Shown: positions 1-13,900 of the stretch, in pieces | Numbering within the stretch: position 1 is the stretch's first letter | How the letters are laid out: every line of letters starts with the position of its first letter | Origin: Petrosia ficiformis | Lineage: Eukaryota; Porifera; Demospongiae; Haplosclerida; Petrosiidae | Direction of reading: 5' to 3' | Length of the DNA stretch: 64,000 bases | NCBI GenBank assembly: GCA_947044365.1 | Contig: OX345649.1 | Location: 2,989,930-3,053,929 of the forward strand | The notes under the pieces: model-generated | Seen by the model: the letters and a program-made list of their open reading frames with translations, nothing else | Told to the model about the DNA's origin: nothing | Databases searched by the model: none | Position numbers and translations under genes: made by a program

Positions 1-132
1 CAGAGTTATTCTCACCATCCGATTCTACTAATATAATGGTGAGGCTATAGTAATAATTTTATTCAACAGAGTTATTCTCACCATCCGATTCTACTAATAT
101 AATGGTGAGGCTATAGTAATAATTTTCAACAA
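1..132. repeat. Two-copy 66-bp tandem repeat
   Basis: The stretch beginning cagagttattctcaccatcc recurs almost exactly 66 bp later, so two full units lie at the window edge and the array may continue to the left. No coding potential is seen. Confidence 0.85.
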
Positions 133-1178
133 GCACTTACATGTGTATGTGTACCTTGAACCTCTTCACCAGTCTGGGATTAATGCAGAATTTATTTGTT
201 GTGGGGGCTATAATGACCATGTTGTCATTACCCTGCCCCTGGTAGGGGCTAAGATTAGATTCGAAATTAATTAGATCAAGAGAATTGACCTACATGTACA
301 TCAGTGTTCCCCAGAGAAATTTATGGTACATGTAATACATGTAGGTAATACTCAGTGATGTGAAAATCCTTAGAATGATTATCAGACAAATGTTCTTTTC
401 AACACTTTTTTTGTTCGGACATACATTTTTCTTTATGAAAAAGTTAACAAAATAATTTATAACTTAAAATGTAAAGAAATTCATTACAACAAAATTAATG
501 ACAATATAACTATTAACAACTGCAGTGTTTATAGCTGATGAGAAGATTGTAGAAGCATTATAACTACTTGCTCAACTTTTATTGCTTGACTGTGTTCTGC
601 AGATACACTATGGTGTATTAGGGCTGATCTTCTATAAGTTATTTACCCAGTTAGCACATTTTTTTCATTTTATGGATGTACAAAACATCTTGTCACCTTC
701 ATACGCTAAGCATGGAAACTCTGTATTCCAAGCCTCCACAATGTGTTTCTCTACTCTCACAGTCTCTTGTTCTTCGTTATTACTATAAGTATACACGAGT
801 CTTGGTCTTTTAGTCACTGAGAAAGGAGTTTCAGGGTGCTGGCAAATGGTTGCTGATACATTAATTGAACTTAGTAATTTTCTGTTGTGGGTGTGGTTAC
901 ATGTTTGTTTAGACAATTTGTCCTATTGGTGGTTGAAAAATTGGACAAATTTATAAAATAACAGGCGATGTCTGTCATGTCTGGTAGTTTCCACATCACT
1001 GGTAATACTAGAGATGACCAATCACAGCAATCAATGCTATGCTTTAATAAACCTTGGGAATGGGGCCAAACTATACAAAAATGAGGAGAGAAAGAAAGTA
1101 CAACAGGAATTTATCAACATTCAACAACTGTTATGGTTTTAATTATTCTATAATGATTGTTAAATGATACATGTAGTC

Positions 1179-2011
1179 CAGCGTTTCCCGCAAAGCGCGT
1201 TATGCGCGTTGTTCAACGCGCTTTAACTGTCTAGAGGAAACCACACCCACGATTATTTATATTTATATTTATATTCAGCACGTGTTGAGTCTCGTTGTAA
1301 GCGATTTGATCCTCGTTAAAACTTTTAAAGTGTGTTCCCAGAAAGCTTGGCATTTATACTTGCTGAAATGAAAATAGTAAACTGCTGGTAAACTATTCGC
1401 ACGAATTTATAGCTGGTTAGAAATTTGCGAAACTATGCAAGGGCGTGGCTGGTAAGGTGTTAGCTGAACTTAGCTCAAGGAGGTGCTACCACATGGCTAA
1501 ACAATACAATTTGTTTGGAGAAGCAGTAAACCTGCCTACTGCCAAAAGACCAAAAATAGTAGGTCAGGTGGAGACATATAAATCTAGCTGGACTAATAGT
1601 GCTCCATGGCCAAGAGCATGTGCCTTGCTAGTAGTCCCAGTACACACAGCTGACTGTGAAAGAGGATTTAGCGCTTTGGGTAGAATAAAAACTAAGAATC
1701 GTTCTTGTCTTACCAACCAGTACTTGAAATCATTATTACTCATCAGCTTGGAAGGACCACCTATAAACAAATTCGATTTTCAATGCTGTATGAAAGACTA
1801 GGCTGCTGTGCGAAAATGCAGAATATTTACAGGGAACCCTCAATCCTTAACTACATGTACATCTATATCTACTCAGACATAATTAACTGATTATTAATAA
1901 CTTTTTTGCAATTATGATTTACATACAAATCTCATTTGTGGGTGTGGTCGATAATTTAATTAATAGTGTGGGTGTACTGAGTGCTTTAATAAATATCTGC
2001 AGGAAACGCTG
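1179..2011 (+). mobile_element. Nested hAT element with transposase C-terminal fragment
   Basis: The inverted ends cagcgtttcccgca (1179-1192) and tgcaggaaacgctg (1998-2011) are flanked by a perfect 8-bp duplication atgtagtc at 1171-1178 and 2012-2019. The element is 833 bp, too short for a full transposase, and lies wholly within the older hAT element at 302-2550. The exact target duplication and continuous inner reading frame suggest it is the younger of the two. Confidence 0.88.
1445..1801 (+). pseudogene. hAT transposase C-terminal (dimerisation) fragment
   Basis: A 118-codon open frame holds the hAT dimerisation-domain pattern: CERGFSALGRIKTKNRSCLT followed by a leucine-rich LKSLLLISLEGP segment. 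This matches the C-terminal hATC region of ZNF862-like transposases. The catalytic RNase H-like core is absent and the element is only 833 bp, so the piece is a truncated, non-autonomous remnant. The ATG at 1445 is only the first in frame; the true exon may start upstream. Confidence 0.75.
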
Positions 2012-2550
2012 ATGTAGTCATGTAGGTTCACTGAAGTATCATTGTCTCTGCTGTCTGACTCTGCTTGAGTAGAGGATACTTGAATGCCACAGGATCTTTT
2101 AGATGTACTAGGTACTCCTTGAAATAGTCGCCTGTTATGAATTACAGCACATACATGTACCTTCATCCACTTTGTACTCTAACCAGGTCTCTCACAAACT
2201 TCATCTCCATCGTGAGAGTTGAGGTGAGGCCAAGGCGCCTTGGCTTTCCAAGTGTCTCTAAATACTTTAGTCTTTCTTATGGTTGTGGAGTCAGACTTGG
2301 GGCACCTTTTCTTTTTCTGTGGAGGTATCACATCACAAAACAATGTTGTTTGCCTCGCCATTTTACTGCATGTGCAAAAGCATGCAGTTGATCACGTTAA
2401 AGTAGGTGTGGTCAACGTAAAATGATGGTGTACTACCAAACACTCTGGCTTCTGTCTGGGCTTTAAAGAAGTTTTATGAAGAATTAAGTAGAAAATAAAG
2501 ATGATAAACTATATAAGTGCAGCATTTACTGCACTTTGGGGGGAACACTG

Positions 2551-3933
2551 ATGTGCATGTAGCTATAGAGGATAATCTGAAGATCAAAGTCAATTGCATT
2601 TTTGCTTGTTAACCCTTGCCCGCATAGGCAAAGTGGAGGGTTACTGTAATCGTTCTGTCTGTCTGTCTGTCGGCAAAATTCCAATGACCTACGAACATTA
2701 GCACTTTGAAAATACTACCAGCAGACTTCAAATCATACAAGGATCAAAAGTAACAACATGCTTTGGGTAAAACCTTTCTGTTTTAAAGTTATGACAATGT
2801 TTGTAACTCATGGTCACTGTTTAACAACTTTCAGAAACGTCTGGTAGCAAAAGAGTTCACTGAAACATAATTCATCTTGCTTGAAGCCTACCGCTGTTGA
2901 ATTACAGCTTGAAATAAAGTACAGTTAAAGTATTGGCTGCTACAACTTCAAGCTAGCTCTAAGCTTTCTGCCATCACTGTCAATTTCTAGCTCCACCCAT
3001 TTCATTTCATCTACAATGTACGTGATTGAAGCCACAAAACAGTTTTCCTTGAATTTAAGACTGTGCTTCTTATACATGTACTAGGAATTATGTACTCTTA
3101 GTAGGACTTGGAGTATAAGTTGTAATGCACACACACACATATAGTATAATAATTGTAATAATTATTATTACAGTCAAAATGTCTGCAGTCATTTTCTTGT
3201 TAGTACTTGTTTCCCAAATCACACTTGTGGCAAGGGTTCTGCACTGCGAGTGCATTTATATTGTTAATGAAATTGTAAGGTGTATTGAGGGAGGGGATTC
3301 CTCCTTTACCCCTGAGTTTTCAGATAATGTTTACAGTAACTTGTACCTCAGTCCTTTTCAGTATCTAATGATAGTTACTATGAAACCATACTTTGTTAAA
3401 AAAATTGAAACCCCATACATTTACATGTACGTGTACATTAAAACACACAAACAATCATTGACTCATATTTTCATAATCGCCCATCCTAGTCCTTATCCCT
3501 AGTACTAATCCCTAGTACGCATACTTAAGTAAATTATCACAATATTATCAATAATTTGGCAATTATCTATCGTGATCAGCTCTAGCCTATTACCATGTAA
3601 TTATATTAACAGTCATAAGGATGGCTACAATGATGAGAACACAACTCCATTAAGATAACAGTAGAGTTTTATTTATTTAACAGTTGCTATAGTGCTTGTG
3701 TATACATGTGTACATGTATGTATTAGTTATGACTCATTTATTACTTGGGTCTCAAGAAAGATCTTCTGAGCTCAGGTCAAGTAGCTTACCTTCAATCGAG
3801 TGGATGTCCCTTTTCACATTTATTTTAGCAAAAGTAACATGTTATACTGGACAAACAAACTTCATAGGATTATTGATATCTAAAATTAAGTTGAAGCCCT
3901 GAACACAATATGTACAATGTAGATACATTTTGT
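2551..3933. other. Intergenic stretch, no confident gene
   Basis: A dispersed-repeat-like segment near 2610-2680 ends in a short TCTG run. From 3179 a frame opens after an acceptor-like ttattattacag and starts with a signal-peptide-like hydrophobic run (AVIFLLVLVSQITLVA) and then a small cysteine cluster. With no recognisable family or supporting exons it is not called as a gene. The rest is AT-rich with no conserved frame. Confidence 0.5.
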
Positions 3934-3984
3934 ATGTCCTAACAGAATCCTTAAGAGTTACTCATATGGATTCTGTTAGGACAT
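3934..3984. repeat. Perfect 17-bp inverted repeat (hairpin)
   Basis: The arm atgtcctaacagaatcc (3934-3950) is exactly complementary to ggattctgttaggacat (3968-3984), with a 17-nt loop. It could be the core of a small MITE or a transcribed hairpin. Confidence 0.85.
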
Positions 3985-4018
3985 AGAAGATACTGTAGTA
4001 AACATGCATGATGTAAGC

Positions 4019-4208
4019 CAGTGTTCTGCCCAGGGTATTTAGAGTGGTGGTTGGATTCTACATTGCATTTAGTGCTGTTTATCCAGTATATACTTAATTC
4101 TATCTCAGTAGCCTATATATGTATTATCTGAGAGGTGGTTAATTTATCTAAGAGGTGGTTAATTCATCTGAGAGGTGGTTATTCCCGACCAGTGTGGGCA
4201 GAACACTG
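4019..4208. mobile_element. 190-bp MITE with CAGTG termini
   Basis: Inverted ends cagtgttctgccca (4019-4032) and tgggcagaacactg (4195-4208) are flanked by gtaagc on both sides (4013-4018 and 4209-4214). The interior has three tandem copies of an about 20-bp unit containing gagaggtggtta. The ends are hAT-like, though the target duplication looks like 6 bp rather than 8. Non-coding. Confidence 0.75.
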
Positions 4209-4903
4209 GTAAGCAATGCTAACTGCCATAGTGTTAATCCACCTTATAATTGTTCGTAGTCTGTTGATATGCCCTTATAATTATGATTATATAGTTTAAC
4301 ACACAATTTGATTGTTTCTTCTACAGTTCACAAAAATGGAGGTTTGCTCTCAGCTGCTGTTTCTATTGTACACCGAATGTCCCGATATAAGTCAAGAGAT
4401 CTGTATACAAATATCATCACTTAACCAATCTTCAAAACTTAATCTTTATTTGTCCTTTCTGCTTCCAATGAAACTGAGAAGAACAATTACCAACAGTATA
4501 AATCATTTAGTTATCAATTAGTCTCTCGTTATCAGATATCAATTCATTATTATTTTGTGATCTCAAAATTTTTGATAGTTATAATTATTTTAATACATAA
4601 TATTTACATGTCATTAGTGGTACTCGAGAATGATTGGAAAACCTATATGTCAAGATCCTGAAGTCTACCAAATAATTTCACAGGCTAATATATCATTTTC
4701 TGTTGGACTGAATAAACAATAATGTACATTGTGTTGTGGATGTAAATGATCAGATACCATATGTGGATGTTTAGTTGCACTGAGTCATCAATGAAGTATG
4801 TACATGTAAGCATGTATAAATTATAATGTATAATACATGTATAATACATGTATAGTTAACTATACATTACCAGCATGTAAAATGATTATAAAACTATGTA
4901 TTG
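4209..4903. other. Intergenic region downstream of GPN3
   Basis: AT-rich. One short frame (4312-4521) follows a pyrimidine tract and acceptor-like ctacag, but it matches no recognisable domain and has no partner exons. The end of this stretch is the 3' flank of GPN3. Confidence 0.45.
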
Positions 4904-7900
4904 TCAAGTCTCTTCCATTCCTTCCTCTTCTAAACCTCTATCTTCAGTTACTTCTATCATATCAGGATCGTCTGGCTCAAGCTATCATATAATGTACAAC
5001 ATTGACCAAATAAAATTAGTAATGAATATATGATGATGCTATATTCACATATAATTTTAAAAGGATCATTAATTACATAAATGGGGCCAACATCATGGAA
5101 ACTACATGTACAAAAAGTCTAGAATTGACAGACATTAAGCACCAGTGCAATATAATGAACTAAATATAACATCGACTAGTCAATGTTGGCAGGATCTACA
5201 GCAGAACGTATATTGCGCTACTAAGTGATGAAATGAAAATTATAACCAATGCTAACAGAGGACATTTACCATGGTGACAACTTTGAAATCTGTTACTATA
5301 CAGATTACACAATAACTATACAAGGACAGACAGAGGTCGTTATCATAGTTTTAATGGATGGCGATCTTGTATCCAGACACCCATGGTGAATAATTATATA
5401 CCATACCCAATTAAAAAAAATAGTTGTCTCTTTGTGGTTTGTCTATGTGTCTAATTATGGAGCACAATTACTACATCCAAATACTTAAAACTTACATTGA
5501 GGTGCGACACATCATCTTTTTAACTTTGGCTATTTTTCATCATTTTCAACTTTTATTTTCTCTCACAGTCTCACTACTTCTGTTTTCATTCACTACATCT
5601 ATTTTCACTCACCACATCTATTTTCTCTCACAAATGGCATAGTCATAAAACATTCACTAAACTTAAAGACAGCTTATTTCAGTGATACTCAGTATGGACA
5701 CCCCTGATTATTAATGGTGGACGTACCTTAGGTACTCTGACATCAAGATCTTCACCATACTGAATAGCATTATCAATATACATTAATAATGTCTCTATTG
5801 ATTCTTCCTCACTGATATCCAATGGTAGAAAACTCACTAAACTGTAATCATCAATCTGTGTAGAGACAAATGTTTATAATAGGGATATCAAAACCAGGAA
5901 CAAGATTACGATTGTACCTTAGTAACAACGTTAAACACCACTTCCACATAACAACCCTACATAAGTATAATAGCTAGAGTAAAGGCAAAACACAAAGAAG
6001 TGATACTTATGTAGGATAAAGTAGTTATGTTGAAGTGGTATTTAATTTTGTTGCTAAGGTACCATCCCAAATCTTGTTCCTGTGCTTTTCGGTTTTGATA
6101 TCCCTAAATCCTCTTTCATTTTTAATTTTTTTTTCATTATTTTCGCAGCAATTACATATTTGTATTGTTTTTTTTAATAATAAAATGCTCAGGTAAAAAT
6201 ACAGTGCAAGAAGACAAACAATTCATGACAATGGTGTATTTAAACTTCATTTAAACAACTTCAGATATTGACTGTGAAAATGAATTGACTATTTTCAGAG
6301 TATTGGTTACCTTAATTACATGATTACAGTCTCTTGTGAATGATTTTTACATTATAGTTAGAAAGATGAATAGAGTTTGGTTAAATTATAATTTAGAGTA
6401 AAATGGAAGGTTACGAGTATAAATCATATATACAGTAATGAATGTTCATACCTAAATACACCTTAGCTTATGGGCGCTCATAAGCTCCTGTTACTACTCA
6501 TGTAAAGAAGCTGTAATTTGTTTCTTATCTACTCATGCAATAATGAATGTTCACACCTAAATACACCTTACTAGGTTATGATAAAGGAATTAATGCTTTC
6601 TATTCATGAAAACATGAGTGGGCATACCAAAATACATCCTACTACAAAGAGAAGAGATGTATAATCATGTTGTTGTAAAATAGATAATTGCTTGGCAACA
6701 CTGTTTGATGTATTAGTAAATCAATAAGAACAGGTATAATTGTTACAAAAATGAACATTTTGACTCAAACGAAATTCATGTACCTGTTATACACAAGAAC
6801 AATTAAGTAAATACACAGATATATGTTAACACAATACATTATATAGCATGACTATCAAATGCATTGGAGGGTATTAATTATTGCAAGTGTATGTGAAGTT
6901 TCAATGATCGATGTCCAAGTTGTATTAAGGGTCAAAGCCTTCACTTCTGTAGCAATTACACTATGTTCATATTACTCAACTAATTGAAATCGTAAATTAA
7001 CTTAACTAATATTCATACCATTGAGGAAGTATTATACAAACACAAACACATAAACACACACAGACACACATACACATACTAACCAAACCACAAATTGCTT
7101 TATTTAATTTATGAAATTTCTTGTTAGTAGTATTTTTGAGTTCACTGAGTAGAATTAAAGTATCAGGATCAAGATACCTAATGTGAACACACCATTATTA
7201 CTTAGTCTTTACTTTTGTTGTACTATAGATAATTAGATATGTAGTACCTTTCAATATCTTTTTTTGTCTTTTTATCCAACAGATCCATCTTCCCAAGAAC
7301 ATTTACATGTGGTAACTCCAGAGTGATCATTGTAGATAGAGCAGTCATTATACCAGCAAAAAACTTTGCAGCATCAATAAGAAACTGTGAATCTAACAGA
7401 AATACTCCACAGAGACGGAAATTCCACAATTGCAGTTGTTCAACAACTTGTCGCATTACTGGTATGTGTGTGTATAATTCTATCTGTCCTGAAAAAGGAG
7501 AATTATAATTATATTATACACTAACAGGTCCTACATACAAAATATAGGACCTGAGTTTTGTGTCTGAGGATGTGATATAGCTCGAGTCTGTGAAGGTTAT
7601 ATCACATCCGAGGACACAAAATGAGGGTCCTATATGCAGTATATAGGACCTGTTAGCATACTATATATAATATATTGTATGATGGTGTTATCTCCTGCAT
7701 AGTGTGCACCTGGAAGGTCTATATACAATATATAGAACTCACCACATCAAAGGAATGATGTCACCATCATACTATATATATATATATATATATATCCCGA
7801 TACGGCGAAACATCAAAGTAAACCACAGGTTTATAAATCAGATATAGCACCCTGTGGTCAGATATAAAACCTACCGTCGACACAGACTACAAGAAAACAA

Positions 7901-10900
7901 TGCTTACCTTCTCCAAAGCGAAGACAGAGAGGTAGGAGAAGCAACAGACATCAACAAATGTTTTGATTTTCAGGAAATATATTAATTATAACACACCTAC
8001 TCGTGCTATATCAGAGTTATAATCACCTTGCCCTCGGGCCTATGGCCCTCGTGATCAGTGATTATAAATCTGATATAGCACTCATAGGCATGTCATATCG
8101 TATGCATATAATATAATTACATATATAATTATAACCACTTCCACATAACAGCCCTACATAAGTATATATAGCTAAAGTAAAAGCAAAACACAAAGAACAT
8201 ATACTCATAAATACCTGAATAGAAAAAAATAATATTTAATTAATTATTATATTCTAGTGCTCCTATCATGTGCCATGACATAATTCCTCCTTAACTAACT
8301 TTTAGTAAATAGAGTTCAAAAGGTACAGACCATCAGGCTCATCTTTCGCCTTAAGGGAAAGATTGTTTCTGAGAGTATTTCAGCCACAAAGTCACTGATA
8401 ATAGAGTTCCAATTTATGGATGGGCAATAATAAGAAATACATGATACAATTATCATGTGAAAATTATCATGTTTTTCAAATATTATCATGACTGGCGAAA
8501 AATATTCAATGTACTGGTACTGCCTTTTGTCACCTCAGGGCTTTTCAAATCGATTTCTATACACACAAAGCTTGTGCAAGACAAAGTATTCCCATTCTCA
8601 TAATATTTATGTATGCATTATTGTGTGATAGTGATGATAATAAGCTATGATATACTGATAATTAGTGATGTACTGATAAGAGATTTTACCAATATTCCAA
8701 TAAACTGATAATTACTTTAGATATGTACAAATAACTGATACCGATACGATATTGATTCTTTCAATGAATATTAATAACCATGATTATCATAAAATCTTAC
8801 AATATTAGTTACATCTTTCAAAATAGCAGATACTAATACTAAAAATAATGTCTGATAATGGCCGATACTGATTACCAATCCCATTATCAGTGTATCACTA
8901 CTGATAATTCAGTAACTATAACAATATGACATATCATGTAAGAAAATATCACGATTCTACAATAATATAATATCACCTAACTCTATTCCAATTAACAAAA
9001 AAAGAGTTGTGTGTAGTTTATATAAGGCAGTTATTTAGTTACTCAAATATATGGACATTAGTAGAGTAGGTGAAATGACATACTAACTACTATACTTCAT
9101 ACTTGAAATACTGTTCTTGAAGAATGAATTGAAGAAGCCATGCTAATGCTCCATGATCTTTGTGTAAGGTAAATTGCTAACCTAATAAGCACTAGTAAAT
9201 AGTGGGCTTACATCATGTGTACATCATGTGTCATGAAATATGTTCATATTGTGACATAAGGTATAATGACATAGATAAACATATTTGGCAGCACTAATAC
9301 ATGAATGACTAGCCAACAGGAAAAAGTAATTAAAAATTAATCATCTTTTTCTTCTACAGAATATAATTTTTTTAATTAAGAATTAGTACCTTTTCTAAGA
9401 ATGGACAAATGAATAAATGTAATCATATACATGTATACACTATGCTACCATACCAATAATCTGATATGGTTAAGTATATATATATCACATACACACCTAA
9501 TCAAAAATTGTTAAATTATAATAATATGTGTATATAAGTGATATACCACCTGCTGATGTTCAGAGGTTTGTGTGAATATACCCATCAGCCTTAAGGGCTC
9601 GGGTTATAAACCTCCTCCTCATCTGTTATATATACCTCCTAGCCTGGTTTATATAATTATTACATAGTTGTTCACTCATTCAAGTAATTATTCATCTTCA
9701 TACCTGGACAATCAAAGAGAAAATAGTCATCCTCTCCTTCACCCACCTGTTCTTCTAACCATTCTAAATTCCTGACAAGATATCTATAGTATTATAATTA
9801 TTTGATTGTTAAATTATGAATTTAAGAATGAAGAATTTTATGCTATAATCAAGCCAAAGTTTCTGTCTGCATGTCTCCATGTCCAGGATTAACAACAAAT
9901 GTCCAATATTACAATGAGACTTCATAATTAATGTCTTATAATGTCCAATGGTGCATAGGATGTCTACACAGTATAAGACTGGTACATGGGACCTCTACAC
10001 AGTATATAAGACTGGTACATGGGACCTCTACACAGTATATAAGACTGGTACATGGGACCTCTACACAGTATATAAGACTGGTACATGGGACCTCTACATA
10101 GTATATAAGACTGGTACATGGGACCTCTACACAGTGTAAGACTGGTACATGGGACCTCTACACAGTATATAAGTCTGGTATATGGGACCTCTACACAGTA
10201 TATAAGACTGGTACATGGGACCTCTACACAGTATATAAGACTGGTACATGGGACCTCTACACAGTATATAAGACTGGTACATGGGACCTCTACACAGTAT
10301 ATAAGACTGGTACATGGGACCTCTACACAGTGTAAGACTGGTACATGGGACCTCTACACAGTATATAAGACTGGTACATGGGACCTCTACACAGTATATA
10401 ATTCTGGTATATGGGACCTCTACACAGTATATAAGACTGATACATGGGACCTCTACATAGTATAAGACTGGTACATGGGACCTCTACACAGTATAAGATG
10501 TGCATGGGATTTCAGACAGTATAAGAGACCCTCTCTCTACACAGTATACGACTGTAACGACTGGTACATCGCCATGGAAATGTTGTAAGGTTGATATACT
10601 GGAATGGGATGGACAGTGAGGATGGAAGAGACACTTTGGGATAGTAGTATTGATATAGTGAATGGATTGTATACATCTATAAGTAACCTCTCCTAAAATG
10701 AAACAATTTGCAATAGGCACTCAATTAGAATCAAGTTACAAATTGTGTTGCTCTGGAGCTGTCCTTTGTTTCCCTTAACTTACTCCATGCAAAAGATAAG
10801 TCCTCCATTTGGTCCTAAGTGTAAGTCTGTGTCATCCATTACATCATCCACTGAAATTAAGTCTCTAATATCTATGAAGAAAATATCTGATAATTAAAAT

Positions 10901-13900
10901 ATAATTGAAAAAAATATGTTGTTTATGTTAAGGTGGCTATTATTTTTGAGTATAAATTTCAGCAACCATTAGCAATTTCAAAAATTGTACACACTTACTA
11001 ACAGTGTCTTAAGTTAATAACTAGTTTGAAAACAAGACATTCTTCAAGCCTGTTGTAAGATAAAAGATTTGATGTATATTTTGAACTCCAACATACAAGA
11101 CAAAAATGTGATTTCATTAAATAAGGAAGTTTCTTGATCTGTAATTATTTAATTATTAGTTGAGTATGTTAAATTGTCATAACCTGTAACAAGTTAATAT
11201 TTAACATGTTTCTTTTCCCTGGGATACAAGAGTGAAAATGTGGATGTGAATTCATTGTTTAGATGATCTATATATAATTATATATATATATATTATATAT
11301 ATATATATAATTATAACTTTTTTCCACAGGGCCATCCTTACAATTGCTTCACAATGGGGTTGAATCTATATAATGTTTGTGTCACATAAGTGTATACATT
11401 GAGTTGCTTCATTTTGGAACTGCAATTACCAGCTGTTATACTAAAATTTGCTAAATACATTGCGAAACATAATAGAACTGTTAAAAAGTAAGAAGAAAGG
11501 AATAGCAAGTTACTATACTATGTTGTTGGGTTTCAGACATGAGAAAGATTAATACTATTATACTAATCATTACAAAGCAATCATAATATACTTTTGAGAC
11601 GAAGCTGAAGTCAGTTAGAGAACAGAGTTCACTGCACTAACAAATATACAGTAAGTCTTTTGATGATAATCGAGCCACTAACTAATATAAAATGTCTTTT
11701 GATGATAACTAGTTTTATATACTATAATTATAATTATAATTATATATATTATTTCAAGGAACACAGAATGGCTGTAATTATTTAATTGTTTGATTATTAT
11801 TTTAATAAAAAATAAAAATATTAAATATATAAAATATAAAATATAATATTAATGTAATATATAAAATCATCAGCATAACCAACTATTGTGAAATGCATAT
11901 AACATATTTGAAATACAAGTGTTTCATTGATATGAATGCAAAATGGATGCTATACTGTATAAATCATTAATTTTCTAGGCTCGTTGTTTATGTTAAGGTG
12001 ACAATTATCAAATTTAATTACAAAATTCACTATTGTAAAGTGATCTTCCTGTTCCATTGAGGATTAGTCAAAAGGAATGCAAAATGGATGTTATACTGTA
12101 CAAATCATTAAATTACTTGGTTCATCACGACATTTAATTATACAATTCTGAGAGAAACTGTCAGCAAAACTAACTATAAAATGAATGTAAAATCTTCCTT
12201 TTTCTAAGGATACATTCCTAAACATGTTAATGTGATTCATAATTAGTATATAATATAGCCATGACAAAACTAATCATTGTAATTCATTTATAGGAATCTT
12301 GATATAGTAACAAGAATAATAAAAAACATTTCAATAAAAATGAAAGAAGATGTAGGGATGTCAAAACCCAAAAAGCAAGCAAACAAGGTTGGGAAGCTAA
12401 CTTAGGACCCAAAATTAAACAAACCACTTCCATATAACCCTACATAAATGCTTACACCTCTGTACAAAGAGCTGTAATTATGTAGGGTTATATGGAAGTG
12501 GTTTGTTTAATTTTGGGTCCTAAGTTAGCTTCCCAACCTTGTTTGCTTGCTTTTTGGGTTTTGACATCCCTACATCTTCTTTCATTTTTATTGAAAATGT
12601 TTTTTATTATTCTTGTTTTCATTGATTTTTTTCTAAACGATGTGAATGTTTTTTTGTAGATTGCAGAAATACTATATATCATTATGAAATCATGCAATCA
12701 AAAATGCATTAAAATTTGTTCATCAATGAAGGTCAGTCTTTTGTTTATGTATTAATTATCATTCTCTTTCACTTACAGATGATGTATATTCTCTATTCAC
12801 TTACATCACTGTCTGCAGTCCTACAAGAAGTAGTGTCAGTCACTGTGTCAACCATTCAGTATTCCAATGCTTATCATAGTATACAATATTATTATACAAT
12901 TGCTTTAATATTAATAATTATTATTAGTATTTGCTCACAAACTCACAAATGTTATTACAATGCCAAACACTTCCACCTTTTCAGCTTCCATGTTAAGAGT
13001 ATACAAATGCGCATGCGTAATTAAATTCCACTTAGGAAAATGGCGTCCAATTCCAGATCAAATCTTTGTAGTCGTTGAGACTGTCTTCTTTCATAGTATC
13101 TGAAGATATCATCTCGATACTTTACGACCAGAATTTTACTATAAATGCGACGGGAATGGTGCTAGAATCATCGTGATAGGTCAACAAACAAAAAAATGAT
13201 TTGTCTGGAAAATAATAATATTAATAATAATATGATGAAGATTTTGCCAGTTTTGCCACTCGCCGGTTCTCTACTTAACAATAATCTTCGGCCATCTAGA
13301 AGGTATTGGTAGTCATAAAAACACTAGATATAAACAGGCATGTGTGTATAGAAACTTATGTGTATATATTACCAGAGATTTCAGCTCATCACTTGCAATT
13401 GAAATGCATGGGCGGCCATTTTTTTTCCGTGCCATCCCTACATAGAGAGTACTACCGTACTCTCTGATAAATCGTAAAAAAAACTTTAATACATCATCAT
13501 TATAGGAATGCTCAAACAAGAAAGGTGGAAGAATGGGTGGTTGATGGCTTCTGTGTATATATATAGTTTGTAAACATGAGAATTTTATCAGTTCAAAATA
13601 GAACTAATCGTCAGTTTCATTTACAGGAATAAGTTGCTTGGTAGTAAGATTCATTCTTGCAAACATTTAATATGCCACATTAGGAATGTGTCAATAAAAC
13701 TCCACATATCTCAAATATAATACAACCTATAATTATTACATTGAACAACATTGTGAATTCAATAATTATTCACCTGCTTCGACAGGATAATCAAAATGTT
13801 CTGCTGCAGGGTCCAAATTGATGACTCTAACAGTCCTTTTGACAACTGAACAGTGCTTCACAATATTACTGCAATAAGTGGACTACATAATATATATAAT

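Larger units (their letters stand above)
302..2550 (-). mobile_element. hAT-type DNA transposon (decayed), outer element
   Basis: The ends are inverted repeats cagtgttcccc (302-312) and ggggaacactg (2540-2550). They are flanked by 8-bp target duplications atgtacat (294-301) and atgtgcat (2551-2558), with one mismatch. CAGTG ends plus an 8-bp duplication are the hAT signature. Minus-strand frames inside (2179-2361 and 665-916) have tryptophan- and cysteine-bearing stretches like the N-terminal zinc-finger region of ZNF862/hAT-type proteins (for example YEGDKMFCTS), but they are short and interrupted, so no intact transposase remains. A second hAT element is inserted inside (1179-2011). Confidence 0.75.

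Noticed and set aside
4312..4521. 69-codon frame after a pyrimidine tract and AG
   Set aside because: No domain, no partner exon and ordinary composition; not enough to call.
9948..10505. Several open frames on both strands encoding repeated Thr-Trp-Asp-Leu-Tyr or Tyr-Gln-Ser-Tyr units
   Set aside because: They are translations of the 33-bp minisatellite inside a GPN3 intron.
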